64,000 nt of DNA from Clostridiales bacterium (GCA_012839185.1 DUNU01000014.1:112413-176412); one strand, 5' to 3'. Positions 43,189 through 53,031 are shown, numbered from the stretch's first letter. Translations and numbers: made by a program. The notes: generated from the letters alone by a model not told the origin.

Positions 43189-45880
43189 AAAAAAGAAAAA
43201 TACGAAAAAATCAACTGCAAAAAAGGATACAAAAGCAAAACAATCCGCAAAACAGGAAACCAAAGCAAAGCAATCCGCAAAGCAAGAAAAAATTGATAAA
43301 CTTGAATTAAAAGCAAAACAACGTCAGACTGTTGCGGCTGTAATATTCTGCGTATCTCTTTTTATGCTTGTTGTTGCAGTATTCAAGGGTGGCATCGATT
43401 CCGCATATAACAAATACCACAATTTCCACATGGGATTTTGGGGTTTTGGTGCGTATATCGTTCCCTTTATTCTCATCGTATTTGCGGTAATGCTCTCAAA
43501 AAATGAAAACAAGAAAAAGTCGATAAGATTTTTGGCATTGGCTTTGATTTTAACTGTTTCCGTTCAGGCTTTGTGGCTTTTGATTGTTTCGGGATTTGAA
43601 TCGAATATCACATTCAAGGATATTGTATCCGCAGAGTTTGGTAAAGAAACAACGCACGGCGGAATGTTCGGTGCAATGTTGGGCGGAATGTTTTATGTGC
43701 TGACACATTCAAAAGGTGCGTCAATAGCGATAGTTGCCGTAATACTTCTGACTTGCATTTTATTCATTTCAAGAACTACAATTGCTACACTTTTTAAGCC
43801 TGTTGAGAAAACGGGTAAGGTTGTCAAAGAAAAGGGTACAGAACAGATTAAAAAGCAATCTCAGAATATTTTTGAGAAAAGAGAAAGGCAGAAACAAGAG
43901 CGTATTGAGCGTGAAAGAGCCGAGGCGGAGGCTGCCGCAGAAAGACTTCGTGAATATGAAGAACGCAAGAAAAAACAGCAGTTTGATGATTTTTCTGCCA
44001 TGGGGATTGATGTTGAAGCCGCATTTAATGAGGCAATAGGTTTAAGAACATTGGTAGACAAAGATAAAAAACCGATTGAACAAAAGCCTCCCGTTGACAC
44101 GGTTTCGACTGATGAAGAAAACATAACCGATGATTTTGATAATATCGAAAATGTCGATGACAGCTACTCCGATTTAATAAATGAACTTGAGCCGCCTTTC
44201 ATTCAATCTTCTCTTTCTCTTGATGAACTGGTCGAACAGGTTGCTCTTAAATCCGAAGAAAATATCCCCTCTCAGGATGATGGTTTTGAGAATATTGAGG
44301 CGAAACCGAAGAAGAAAAAACTTGAAAATGCCGATGACGAGATTGCCGAATTTGAAAATGATATTCTTGAAAATGAGCAGGAAATAAAGGTTTATGAAAA
44401 ACCGTCTTTTGACCTGCTTACTCCTCCGAGCGGCGGCGGAATGAAAACCACCCGTGATGAGTTAAAGGAGAATGGTGAAAAACTGATTGCCGCACTTAAC
44501 AGTTACGGTGTTGAGGCAAGTATTCTTGATATTGTTCCCGCTCCCGCCGTTACCCGTTATGAGCTTTCTCCCGCAGCAGGTGTAAAAATTAAGCAGATTA
44601 CCAATCTTGCTGATGATTTATCCTTGCATCTTGCGGCTGTCGGCGGAATTCGTATGGAAGCTCCCATTCCCGGAAAAGCTGCAATCGGTGTTGAAATACC
44701 CAACAGGGAAAAGGGGACAATTACCCTTCGGGAATGTCTGGAATCAACCGAATTTGCAAAATCCAAGGGCAAGTTGTCCGTTGTATTGGGAAAAAATATT
44801 GCCGGCTCGGTTATCGTTGCGAATTTAGCTAAAATGCCGCATTTGCTGGTTGCAGGCACAACCGGTTCGGGAAAATCCGTATGCCTGAATGCAATGATAT
44901 TAAGCATTCTTTTCAACGCAACTCCCGATGAGGTTAAACTTATTCTTATTGACCCGAAAACAGTCGAGTTTTCCGTTTATAACAATATTCCTCATTTGCT
45001 TGTTCCCGTTGTCAACGATCCGAGAAAGGCTGCGGGTGCTCTTTGCTGGGCAGTAACCGAAATGCTCAACAGATATAAAATATTAAACGGCAATAATGTC
45101 CGTGATTTAGATGAATATAACCGACTTTGTGATACTAATCCCGAGCTTACCAAAATTCCGAAGATTGTCATATTTATAGACGAGTTATCGGATCTTATGA
45201 TGGTAGCTCCCGCCGAGGTTAACGAGAGTATTAAACGACTTGCACAGATGGCTCGTGCAGCGGGAATACATCTTGTTCTGGCAACACAAAGACCGTCGGT
45301 AGACGTTATTACCGGTGTGATTAAAGCAAATATTCCGTCAAGAATTGCCTTGTCCGTTGCATCGCAGGTTGACTCAAGAACTATTATTGACGTAGCCGGT
45401 GCCGAAAAACTTTTGGGCTATGGTGATATGTTATATTGGCCGTCAAATGTCCGTCAGCCGATGCGTGTTCAGGGATGTTATATGTCGAGTGCCGAAATTT
45501 CGCGTGTAATAGATTTCATTAAAAAGCAAGGCGAGACAGCATACGACGAAAGCATTCAGGAAGAAATTGAGAGTCAAATCATTCCGGAAAAGAAGAAGGA
45601 AACAGTTGAGGGCAAAAAAATGAACAAAGATGCCGAAGATGAAGAGATTATCGAAGAGGCAATCAAATTTTTTGCGGAAAATCCTCAATCTTGTACCGGA
45701 TCTGCTTTCCAACGTCGTTTTGGTTTTGGTTTCCAAAGGGCAGGAAGAATACTGGATATCATGGAACGCAGGGGTTATATCGGACCGATACAAGGTTCAA
45801 AACCAAGAGAATTGCTTATTACACCAACACAGTATCTCCAACAGAAAGCAACATCCGAACTTGAGGAAGAGGAAGAATAA
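43181..45880 (+). CDS. ftsK: DNA translocase FtsK/SpoIIIE
   Basis: 899 residues. Lys/Ala-rich N-terminal tail with a repeated KAKQSAKQE unit, four membrane helices (about residues 47-190), a charged Glu/Asp linker (about 220-420), the motor with Walker A VAGTTGSGKSVCLN near residue 557 and Walker B IPKIVIFIDELSDLMMV, and the C-terminal gamma winged helix (SCTGSAFQRRFGFGFQRAGRILDIMERRGYIGP) that reads KOPS/SRS sequences. It pumps chromosomal DNA through the division or spore septum. Its coupling to a fucosidase gene upstream is unusual. The stop overlaps the exonuclease start (TAATG). Confidence 0.97.
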   Translation: MAEKKKNTKKSTAKKDTKAKQSAKQETKAKQSAKQEKIDKLELKAKQRQTVAAVIFCVSLFMLVVAVFKGGIDSAYNKYHNFHMGFWGFGAYIVPFILIVFAVMLSKNENKKKSIRFLALALILTVSVQALWLLIVSGFESNITFKDIVSAEFGKETTHGGMFGAMLGGMFYVLTHSKGASIAIVAVILLTCILFISRTTIATLFKPVEKTGKVVKEKGTEQIKKQSQNIFEKRERQKQERIERERAEAEAAAERLREYEERKKKQQFDDFSAMGIDVEAAFNEAIGLRTLVDKDKKPIEQKPPVDTVSTDEENITDDFDNIENVDDSYSDLINELEPPFIQSSLSLDELVEQVALKSEENIPSQDDGFENIEAKPKKKKLENADDEIAEFENDILENEQEIKVYEKPSFDLLTPPSGGGMKTTRDELKENGEKLIAALNSYGVEASILDIVPAPAVTRYELSPAAGVKIKQITNLADDLSLHLAAVGGIRMEAPIPGKAAIGVEIPNREKGTITLRECLESTEFAKSKGKLSVVLGKNIAGSVIVANLAKMPHLLVAGTTGSGKSVCLNAMILSILFNATPDEVKLILIDPKTVEFSVYNNIPHLLVPVVNDPRKAAGALCWAVTEMLNRYKILNGNNVRDLDEYNRLCDTNPELTKIPKIVIFIDELSDLMMVAPAEVNESIKRLAQMARAAGIHLVLATQRPSVDVITGVIKANIPSRIALSVASQVDSRTIIDVAGAEKLLGYGDMLYWPSNVRQPMRVQGCYMSSAEISRVIDFIKKQGETAYDESIQEEIESQIIPEKKKETVEGKKMNKDAEDEEIIEEAIKFFAENPQSCTGSAFQRRFGFGFQRAGRILDIMERRGYIGPIQGSKPRELLITPTQYLQQKATSELEEEEE

Positions 45881-46740
45881 TGAATTTTATATCCATGGAT
45901 TTGGAATGGAATAATGCCTATGTTCCGAGCGAAGAACGCCTGATGAACATTGCAATTGCCGTTGGTGCGGTAAAGATGGATGAGGATTTCAACATCATAG
46001 ATACTTTCTTTACATATATCCGTCCTGCTCACAGATATAAACTCAGAAATGATGTAAAGACGCTCACCGGAATTACTCCCGAAATGCTTAATGGCGGTAT
46101 TACGTATAAGAATACCGTCAAGGCTCTTTGCAAGTTCGTTGAGCCGGATGATATTCTGCTTTTCTGGGGTGGTTCCGATATGGCGGTACTTATTGAAAAC
46201 TGCCATGCATATCTGCATACCGATAAAGTTCCGTTCGTAAATCAGTTTATTGATATTATGGCTTATTGCAATACCAAGCTCAAAATCCCCAAAAACCATC
46301 AGTTGAGTTTGACTGCAATTGCGGAAAAACTCGGAGTAAATATTGACAACATAAATGCACACGATGCTTTGGACGACAGTCTGATGGCGGCGGGTTGCTT
46401 GCAGGCTATTGAAGATAAGTCGGATCTGATGAGCAAATTGGTCATTTGTGACGATGAGTATTATGCACGCAGAAATTTCCGTAAACGCAAAATAACCAAT
46501 CCTTCCGATCCGTTGATTACTCCCGAACTTATGACGGTAAATTGTCCTATTTGCCATACACCATTGATTCGCAAAGATTCTTTTCGTGTGAACAACTATA
46601 ATATTTTTGCGAAACATCACTGTACGTCATGTAAAAAAGATTATTTTGTCGGCTTTGTGTTTACCGAAACTTATGACGGAGTTAAGCGATATATGACTAT
46701 TCGTTCCTGGAAGAATCCGGAGAATAAGAATGAAGAATAA
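45880..46740 (+). CDS. DEDDh 3'-5' exonuclease with C-terminal zinc ribbon
   Basis: 286 residues. Residues 1-180 form a DnaQ-like exonuclease: FISMDLEWNNA (DxE), a middle Asp region with LLFWGGSDMAVL, and NAHDALDDS (HD-x-x-x-D). The similarity is to the KapD/ERI1-like group. From about residue 205 a separate domain has CPICH and CTSCK, a four-Cys zinc ribbon, before YMTIRSW. Zinc-ribbon fusions may serve nucleic-acid or protein binding. It is translationally coupled to ftsK and overlaps the amidase by 11 bp. Substrate unknown (RNA or DNA). Confidence 0.85.
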   Translation: MNFISMDLEWNNAYVPSEERLMNIAIAVGAVKMDEDFNIIDTFFTYIRPAHRYKLRNDVKTLTGITPEMLNGGITYKNTVKALCKFVEPDDILLFWGGSDMAVLIENCHAYLHTDKVPFVNQFIDIMAYCNTKLKIPKNHQLSLTAIAEKLGVNIDNINAHDALDDSLMAAGCLQAIEDKSDLMSKLVICDDEYYARRNFRKRKITNPSDPLITPELMTVNCPICHTPLIRKDSFRVNNYNIFAKHHCTSCKKDYFVGFVFTETYDGVKRYMTIRSWKNPENKNEE

Positions 46741-48757
46741 AGTACTTGTTGCGTCACTTGTTGCAATAATAATATTTGTAATCTTGGTGACAGCAGGTTT
46801 TATGTTTAAGAACAAAAACGACAACAAAAATCCGTCAGAGTCCACGACCGCAACGGATGATGTTTTAAGTGCTCAAAATACTGAGCCGACAACCGGAACA
46901 ACCAAAGGAAATTATATTGAGAATACTACTTTCTTTACTCCTGATACATCTAAATTGACTTTTTCATATCCCATAAAAACAAGCTTCAAAACAAGTAATC
47001 CCCGTTTAAGCTTTATGGGCAGTGCCTCAAAAGATAAAGAATTGGTCTGCAACGGCACGAATATTCAAAGAGCTTCTTGCGGTGCTTTTGCATTTGACGT
47101 TATGCTTGAGTTGGGTGAAAATGTCTATGAATTTATCTATGGTGATGAGGTAAAGACATTTAATATAAATTACGAAATGTCACTTATTTCGGGAGTTTCT
47201 CCGAAAGGTAAAATTACCGCAAAAGGCGGAACGGAGATTGAAATTTCTGCGACCTGCAAAGCACAAAGCGAAGTGTATGCAGAGATTAACGGCACGAAAA
47301 TAGATTTAGTCCCAAGCGGCAGCGGGGATATGGTTTTATATTCCGCAACTTGTTTGTTGCCCGTAGTATCAGAAAATACCGAGCTTGGAAACATTAAAAT
47401 ATATGCAAATCATAACGGCGAAACAGAGACTTATACGGCAGGTTCGGTTACGGTTATCGGCACGACCGTTGATTATTCGTATTTTGCAAGTGCGGCTCCT
47501 TCCGCCGAAAAGCCGATTTATATGTCATTATATCAGACAAATACCGTATTAAAGACTGCTTATTCAAATCACGGTCTGGGTACGGCTCCGATGGTTGAAG
47601 TGCTTAAAAATCACGCCGAATGTACGCCGAATGAAAATGCTGACGATAAATCATCGCCGCTTACAACTCCGCTTCTGCAAGGAACTTTTGATTACATCAC
47701 GGGTGTTTGCAGTTATGAAGATGAGCTTATGTTCAATCTTCAATGCGGAAAAAAGATATATGCAAAACAGGTCAAGGTCTTGCAAAACGGCTATAAAATG
47801 CCGCAAAACAGGTTATCGGCGGTCGGTTGCGAAATAAAATCCGATGCAACTGAATTGAAGATAGCAAGTGACTGGGCAGTCCCCACAAATGTTATATTAA
47901 ATCCCCAGAACTATTACGCAAATGCTCAGGGAAGACCTTTTGCCGTTGCAAGCGTTGACAGTTCCTATCTCGATATTGTATTTTACTATACCGATCGGGT
48001 TTTCGACACTTTCGATGTTTCCAAAAGTAAAAGTATCAGTGCCGTTGAATGGATAAATGTCGGAGTTAACGGAAATACGACTTTGCGTATCCATTTTAAG
48101 CTTGCGGGATATTTTTACGGCTATCACATTGAGCTTGTCGGAAACACCTATAAGATTAGGGTAAATGACCGACCTGCGGTGCAGAAAACAAAAACAGTTA
48201 TGCTTGATGCCGGTCACGGTTTTGATGATACGGGAACATATAGTGTATACAGCGGTATATATGAAAAAGACATCAACCTTTCGCTTGCTTGGAGAGTTAA
48301 AAATAAACTTGAACAGCAGGGAATAAATGTTGTTATGACGAGATACGGCGATGAGGATGTAACCTTGGACGAGCGTACTTTGGTCGGCAGAACTTCCCCC
48401 GATTGTTTTGTGTCCATTCATTGCGACGGCGATCCAAATACCACCACAAGCAGCGGCACGCACACTTTTTATTACTACAATTATTCAATGCCCCTTGCCT
48501 CGTCAATTCATTCAAATCTGGTTACCGCCTATCAATCCATTTATCCGGTCGGTACTCCCGAATATGCGGCAATAAATAAAGGTGCAAAATTCTTTCCCTA
48601 TCAGGTTACCCGTCTTGAAGAATGTCCCTCAGTATTGGTCGAATGCGGATATTTAACCAATGTGTCCGATTGTAATGTTCTGATTTCCGAAGGCGGTCAG
48701 GAACTTATTTCAGGAGCGATTGCCAACGGAATACTTTATTATCTTAATAACTTTTAA
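46730..48757 (+). CDS. N-acetylmuramoyl-L-alanine amidase, membrane-anchored
   Basis: 675 residues. One N-terminal membrane helix, a Thr/Ser-rich spacer, about 400 residues of beta-rich, Ig/CARDB- and AMIN-like sequence, then an Amidase_3 domain from about residue 480: VMLDAGHGFDDTG (zinc His), GIYEKDIN (zinc Glu), VSIHCDGD (zinc His) and SVLVECGYLTN (catalytic Glu). It cleaves the bond between MurNAc and L-Ala of peptidoglycan. Position directly after ftsK and the exonuclease suggests a role in daughter-cell separation or spore formation. Start overlaps the previous gene by 11 bp. Confidence 0.93.
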   Translation: MKNKVLVASLVAIIIFVILVTAGFMFKNKNDNKNPSESTTATDDVLSAQNTEPTTGTTKGNYIENTTFFTPDTSKLTFSYPIKTSFKTSNPRLSFMGSASKDKELVCNGTNIQRASCGAFAFDVMLELGENVYEFIYGDEVKTFNINYEMSLISGVSPKGKITAKGGTEIEISATCKAQSEVYAEINGTKIDLVPSGSGDMVLYSATCLLPVVSENTELGNIKIYANHNGETETYTAGSVTVIGTTVDYSYFASAAPSAEKPIYMSLYQTNTVLKTAYSNHGLGTAPMVEVLKNHAECTPNENADDKSSPLTTPLLQGTFDYITGVCSYEDELMFNLQCGKKIYAKQVKVLQNGYKMPQNRLSAVGCEIKSDATELKIASDWAVPTNVILNPQNYYANAQGRPFAVASVDSSYLDIVFYYTDRVFDTFDVSKSKSISAVEWINVGVNGNTTLRIHFKLAGYFYGYHIELVGNTYKIRVNDRPAVQKTKTVMLDAGHGFDDTGTYSVYSGIYEKDINLSLAWRVKNKLEQQGINVVMTRYGDEDVTLDERTLVGRTSPDCFVSIHCDGDPNTTTSSGTHTFYYYNYSMPLASSIHSNLVTAYQSIYPVGTPEYAAINKGAKFFPYQVTRLEECPSVLVECGYLTNVSDCNVLISEGGQELISGAIANGILYYLNNF

Positions 48758-48759
48758 TT

Positions 48760-50601
48760 ATGTTTTTACCGATTTCAAAAGAGGAAATGTTAAAACGGGA
48801 TTGGCAATATGTCGATTTCGTCTATGTTTCGGGTGATGCTTATGTAGACCACCCATCTTTCGGTCCCGCAATTATCACCAGAGTGCTTGAAAATGACGGT
48901 TTTCGTATTGCATTTTTATCTCAACCTGATTGGAATAGTCTTGATGATATTACCCGATTCGGTCGTCCACGTTACGGATTTTTCGTGTCAAGCGGAAATA
49001 TCGACTCGATGGTTGCTCATTATACCGTCGCAAAGAACAGGAGAACTTTCGACGCATATACCGCCGGTGGCGTTATCGGCAAGCGTCCCGACAGGGCAGT
49101 GGATGTTTATTGCAAACTCATTCGTGAGGCTTACGGGGATATTCCCATTGTTATCGGCGGACTTGAGGCTTCTTTACGCAGATTTGCCCACTATGACTAT
49201 TGGGACGATAAGATATTACCCTCGATTTTGGTTTCAAGCGGTGCAGATTTGCTTATTTACGGAATGGGAGAAAAGCAGATTTTGGAAATTGCCCAAAGAC
49301 TTCAAAAAGGCGAGAAAATTGAGGAGCTTCACGACATATTGGGTACTTGCTATCTGGTTGATACCGTCGATACTCCTTTTGGCGGTGCGGAATGTCCCTC
49401 ACTTGATAATGTTCGGAATAACAAAAGAGAATATGCGATAAGTGTCCGCATTCAGCAGGATGAACACGACGCTGTGCGGGGGAAAATGCTCAAACAAAAG
49501 CACGGCAAAAAGATGCTTGTTCAAAATCCGCCCATGCCGATGCTCACGACAGCCGAACTTGACGCGGTTTATGAACTTCCATATGAAAGAAATTATCATC
49601 CCGTATATGAAAAAGACGGCGGTGTGCCGGGTATTCAGGAAGTAAAATTCTCTATCACCCATGTCCGCGGATGTTTCGGTGCGTGCAATTTCTGTTCACT
49701 TGCCTATCATCAGGGAAGATATATTACAGTCAGAAGTCACGAGTCGGTTATTAAAGAAGCGAAACTATTAACCGAAATGCCCGATTTTAAGGGATATATT
49801 AACGACATCGGCGGCCCGACGGCAAATTTCAGACAACCGTCCTGTTCGGGACAGGAGAAAAACGGTTTATGCAAAGGCAAAAAATGTCTTGCCCCCTTGC
49901 CGTGTAAAAATCTCAAAGTTGACCATTCCGACTATCTTTCACTTTTGCGAAAACTTCGCGAACTTCCGAAAGTCAAGAAAGTGTTTATCCGTTCGGGTAT
50001 TCGGTTTGACTATCTGATTGAAGATAAAGATGACAGTTTCTTTAATGAACTTGTCAGACACCATGTAAGCGGACAACTGAAAGTCGCTCCCGAACATTGT
50101 TCGGCTTATGTGCTGGACAAAATGGGCAAACCGCATATTGAAAGTTATATCAGGTTTGCAGAAAAGTATTTCGATTTGACGAAAAAGGCAGGGAAAGAGC
50201 AATATATCGTTCCGTATTTGATGTCCTCACATCCGGGATGCACGCTTAAAGATGCGGTTGAACTTGCTCTTTTTATCAAAGAACAGGGACTTCGACCCGA
50301 ACAGGTTCAGGATTTTTATCCCACACCGGGGACGATTTCGACGGCTATGTATTATACCGAAATGGATCCCTATACTTTGGAGCCGGTATATGTTGCAAAA
50401 GAGCCTTATGAAAAGGCAATGCAAAGAGCCTTGATGCAGTATTTTCTGCCTCAGAATCGCAGGCTTGTTGAAGATGCGTTAAAAAAAGCACGTCGCACCG
50501 ATTTAATCGGCGACGGCAAGGATTGTCTCATAAAAGGTAAAATAAAAAGTGAGGTTCGTAAAAATGAGCGAAAAAAAACTTACAAAAAAGGCAAAAAATA
50601 A
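48760..50601 (+). CDS. YgiQ family radical SAM protein
   Basis: 613 residues. Family blocks: YVSGDAYVDHPSFG, ISQPDW-like FLSQPDW, GGLEASLRRFAHYDYW, the [4Fe-4S] triad in RGCFGACNFCS (Cys305, Cys309, Cys312), INDIGGPTANF, and LKVAPEHCS. The C-terminal part is Lys/Arg-rich. The reaction is unknown; YgiQ proteins are widespread and may modify a macromolecule. It begins 2 bp after the amidase stop and shares its last 38 bases with the next gene. Confidence 0.92.
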   Translation: MFLPISKEEMLKRDWQYVDFVYVSGDAYVDHPSFGPAIITRVLENDGFRIAFLSQPDWNSLDDITRFGRPRYGFFVSSGNIDSMVAHYTVAKNRRTFDAYTAGGVIGKRPDRAVDVYCKLIREAYGDIPIVIGGLEASLRRFAHYDYWDDKILPSILVSSGADLLIYGMGEKQILEIAQRLQKGEKIEELHDILGTCYLVDTVDTPFGGAECPSLDNVRNNKREYAISVRIQQDEHDAVRGKMLKQKHGKKMLVQNPPMPMLTTAELDAVYELPYERNYHPVYEKDGGVPGIQEVKFSITHVRGCFGACNFCSLAYHQGRYITVRSHESVIKEAKLLTEMPDFKGYINDIGGPTANFRQPSCSGQEKNGLCKGKKCLAPLPCKNLKVDHSDYLSLLRKLRELPKVKKVFIRSGIRFDYLIEDKDDSFFNELVRHHVSGQLKVAPEHCSAYVLDKMGKPHIESYIRFAEKYFDLTKKAGKEQYIVPYLMSSHPGCTLKDAVELALFIKEQGLRPEQVQDFYPTPGTISTAMYYTEMDPYTLEPVYVAKEPYEKAMQRALMQYFLPQNRRLVEDALKKARRTDLIGDGKDCLIKGKIKSEVRKNERKKTYKKGKK

Positions 50602-51478
50602 AGTGATAATAATTGCGGTTGCAGTTGTCTTTGTAATCGCATTGGTAGCTACTCTTATTGGCAACAGCGATAAGCTTTATGAAATGTTCGGTATTGAGCC
50701 GACTCCCGATTTATCCGAAAACACGATTGAAGTTCATTATCTCGATGTCGGGCAGGGGGACTGTGAAATTATTGTTTCGGGTGAGGATATTATGCTTATC
50801 GATGCGGGCGAAAAGGAATATGCCGACACGGTTATAACCTACATCGAAACGCTCGGTTTCGATACGATAGATTATGTTATTGCCACCCATCCTCATTCGG
50901 ATCACATCGGTGCAATGAGCGAGGTTATTGACGCTTTTACCGTCGAGAATATCATTATGCCGAAATTGGTCAAGCGTAACACGCCGACGACTGCTTGCTA
51001 TGAAGATATGCTCAAATCAATCCAGTCAAGCGGTGCGACCGTCTATGCAGCATATCCCGAGGACACCTATTCCTTTGGTGAAGCCGAGATAACGATATTA
51101 GCCCCCTTTGTTCAGTCGGATGAACTTAACAATATGTCCGTCGTTTGCAAAATGACATACGGAGAAACGAGTTTTCTCTTTACCGGCGATTGCGAAGCAA
51201 AGGTTGAAAAGCAGATTCTTCAGCATAATTACGACATATCCGCCAACGTTCTGAAAGTCGGTCATCACGGTTCAAGCACATCTTCAAGCAAGGAATTTAT
51301 CGAGGCGATTAACCCGAAATATGCCGTGATTTCCTGTGCGACGGACAACAGTTACGGTCATCCGCACAGTGAGGTTCTTTCCTTATTTGACGAAATGGAA
51401 ATTGAAGTCTTACGCACCGATAAAATCGGTAACATTATCATAAAATCCGACGGTGTGAATATCAAAGTGGAAAAATAA
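50564..51478 (+). CDS. ComEC-like MBL-fold hydrolase, membrane-anchored
   Basis: 304 residues. Basic start, one membrane helix (about residues 14-35), then a metallo-beta-lactamase domain like the C-terminal part of ComEC: VHYLDVGQGDCEIIV, ATHPHSDHIGAM (HxHxDH), FTGDCEAKVE and LKVGHHGSSTSSS. This group binds two metals and hydrolyses phosphodiesters or related bonds; stand-alone forms are frequent in Firmicutes. Start at 50564, since the upstream in-frame GTG at 50549 forms part of the ribosome binding site. Overlaps ygiQ by 38 bp. Confidence 0.88.
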   Translation: MSEKKLTKKAKNKVIIIAVAVVFVIALVATLIGNSDKLYEMFGIEPTPDLSENTIEVHYLDVGQGDCEIIVSGEDIMLIDAGEKEYADTVITYIETLGFDTIDYVIATHPHSDHIGAMSEVIDAFTVENIIMPKLVKRNTPTTACYEDMLKSIQSSGATVYAAYPEDTYSFGEAEITILAPFVQSDELNNMSVVCKMTYGETSFLFTGDCEAKVEKQILQHNYDISANVLKVGHHGSSTSSSKEFIEAINPKYAVISCATDNSYGHPHSEVLSLFDEMEIEVLRTDKIGNIIIKSDGVNIKVEK

Positions 51479-51738
51479 TGTATATCCATATTGGTCAGAA
51501 CGCGGTTATCCGTGAGAAAAATGTTATCGGAATTTTCGATATGGATGCGGTAACGGTTACGAAAACGGCACGTGATTTTTTGTCCGATGCCGAAAAAGAC
51601 GGTCGGGTGATTTATTTAAGTCCCTATGACTTGCCGAAATCATTTATCGTTTGTAAGGAAGACGGAAAACTGAATATTTATATCTCTCCCCTGTCAACGA
51701 GTACGATTAAAAACCGGATTTTCTCAAAAAATCTTTGA
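51478..51738 (+). CDS. remB: Extracellular matrix regulator RemB (DUF370)
   Basis: 86 residues. DUF370 signature YIHIGQNAVIREKNVIGIFDMD, then a spacer and SFIVCKEDGKLNIYISPLSTSTIKNR. This longer form corresponds to RemB/YaaB rather than RemA. These small DNA-binding proteins activate matrix genes in Bacillus; in Clostridia they are conserved, mostly without study. Start overlaps the previous stop (TAATG). Confidence 0.87.
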   Translation: MYIHIGQNAVIREKNVIGIFDMDAVTVTKTARDFLSDAEKDGRVIYLSPYDLPKSFIVCKEDGKLNIYISPLSTSTIKNRIFSKNL

Positions 51739-51746
51739 AAAAACTT

Positions 51747-52829
51747 ATGAAAAACCTTTCAATTATGATTAAACCCGCCTCAAGTATTTGCAATTTGCGT
51801 TGCAAATACTGTTTCTATTGTGACGTTGCGGAAAATCGGGAAGTTTTTTCTTACGGTGTCATGAGTGAGGATACTGCCGAAAATCTGATTAAAAGTGCGT
51901 TTGAAGCCGCTGACGGGGGAAGCATTGCTTTTGCTTTTCAGGGTGGGGAACCGCTTTGTGCGGGACTTTGCTATTTTCGTTTTTTTGTTGATACCGTCAA
52001 AAAATATAATACAAAAAATTCTCCGGTTTATTTTTCGTTGCAGACTAACGGTACTTTGATTGATAATGACTGGGCGAGGTTTTTCTTCGACAACAGATTT
52101 TTAATCGGTCTTTCGCTTGACGGGGATATTGACGGGAATCGTTTTCGCGTTGATGCCAATGGGAATAATGCGTATTATAAGATTACGCAGGCAGCCAATA
52201 AACTTAAAAGATACGGTGTCGAGTTTAATATTCTGACCGTTCTGACGGGATATTGTGCGGATAATATTGAGCGGATTTACAAGCATTTTCGTTCTCAGGG
52301 CTATGGTTATATTCAGTTTATACCCTGTCTGCGACCTGTCGGGGACAAGACCGAAAGTGAGCTTTATATGACTTCTGACCAATATGCCGAATTTTTAATC
52401 CGTGCGTTTAATTTATACGTCAAGGATTTTGTGCGGGGGAAATATTTAAGTATCCGTCAGTTTGACAACTGGGTGCGTATGTACCACGGCGAAAAGGCGG
52501 AACAATGCGGTCTTAACGGACATTGCACACATCAGATTGTGGTTGAAGGCAACGGGAATATATATCCCTGCGACTTCTTCTGTACTGACGAATGGTTGCT
52601 CGGAAATATAAACAATGACAGCTTAAACGATATGCTCGAATCAAAAAAAGCCCGCCTCTTTATCGAGGAGAGCCTTCAAGTTCGTGATGAATGTAAGACC
52701 TGCAGATTTTATAAAATCTGTCGCGGCGGAGGCTGTAAAAGAGAGAAAATGAGCGAGGATTATTGCAAAGCATATAAGCAATTCTTTGCTTCGTGCCTTC
52801 CGCTATTTCGGGTGTTTTCTAAAGGTTGA
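51747..52829 (+). CDS. Radical SAM/SPASM protein, anaerobic sulfatase-maturase-like
   Basis: 360 residues. N-terminal IKPASSICNLRCKYCFYCDV holds the [4Fe-4S] triad Cys15, Cys19, Cys22, and FAFQGGEP and FSLQTNGTLI are typical of anSME. The C-terminal SPASM part has CGLNGHC, YPCDFFC and CKTCRFYKICRGGGCKRE for two auxiliary clusters. anSME oxidises a Cys or Ser in sulfatases to formylglycine. No sulfatase is encoded in the window, and members of this family also modify peptides. Start uncertain: a TTG at 51735 overlaps remB, ATG 51747 fits family length; no clear ribosome binding site. Confidence 0.85.
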   Translation: MKNLSIMIKPASSICNLRCKYCFYCDVAENREVFSYGVMSEDTAENLIKSAFEAADGGSIAFAFQGGEPLCAGLCYFRFFVDTVKKYNTKNSPVYFSLQTNGTLIDNDWARFFFDNRFLIGLSLDGDIDGNRFRVDANGNNAYYKITQAANKLKRYGVEFNILTVLTGYCADNIERIYKHFRSQGYGYIQFIPCLRPVGDKTESELYMTSDQYAEFLIRAFNLYVKDFVRGKYLSIRQFDNWVRMYHGEKAEQCGLNGHCTHQIVVEGNGNIYPCDFFCTDEWLLGNINNDSLNDMLESKKARLFIEESLQVRDECKTCRFYKICRGGGCKREKMSEDYCKAYKQFFASCLPLFRVFSKG

Positions 52830-53031
52830 AAGTGTCATCCGAAAGCTCCTCGAAGCTCATTCTTCGCGGAGTTCTTTTTAATACGTCATAAGCATACTTC
52901 CCGCAGAGAAAATCTGCGGCAACAATTCCTTTTTTCGGACATATAACTTCCGTGCCGTCGGGGGTAAGTTTTCCGTGCTTGCATATTGCACAGTGAGGGG
53001 CAATATCTTTGTTAAATAATTTCTGTTTCAT
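52819..53031 (-). CDS. Small conserved four-Cys protein
   Basis: 70 residues. Cys residues at CAIC, ICPKKG and LCGKYAYD form a possible zinc or Fe-S site. The pattern HCAICKHGK...VICPKKGIV...DFLCGKYAYDVLKRTP matches a small family of Clostridial proteins without known function, as I recall. The stop end overlaps the convergent radical SAM gene by 11 bp, and the start overlaps the LOG gene stop (ATGA), so it is expressed with the latter. Confidence 0.78.
   Translation of the reverse strand: MKQKLFNKDIAPHCAICKHGKLTPDGTEVICPKKGIVAADFLCGKYAYDVLKRTPRRMSFEELSDDTFNL

Noticed and set aside
45775..46620. 281-codon minus-strand frame
   Set aside because: Antisense to the exonuclease gene, no family resemblance or ribosome binding site.
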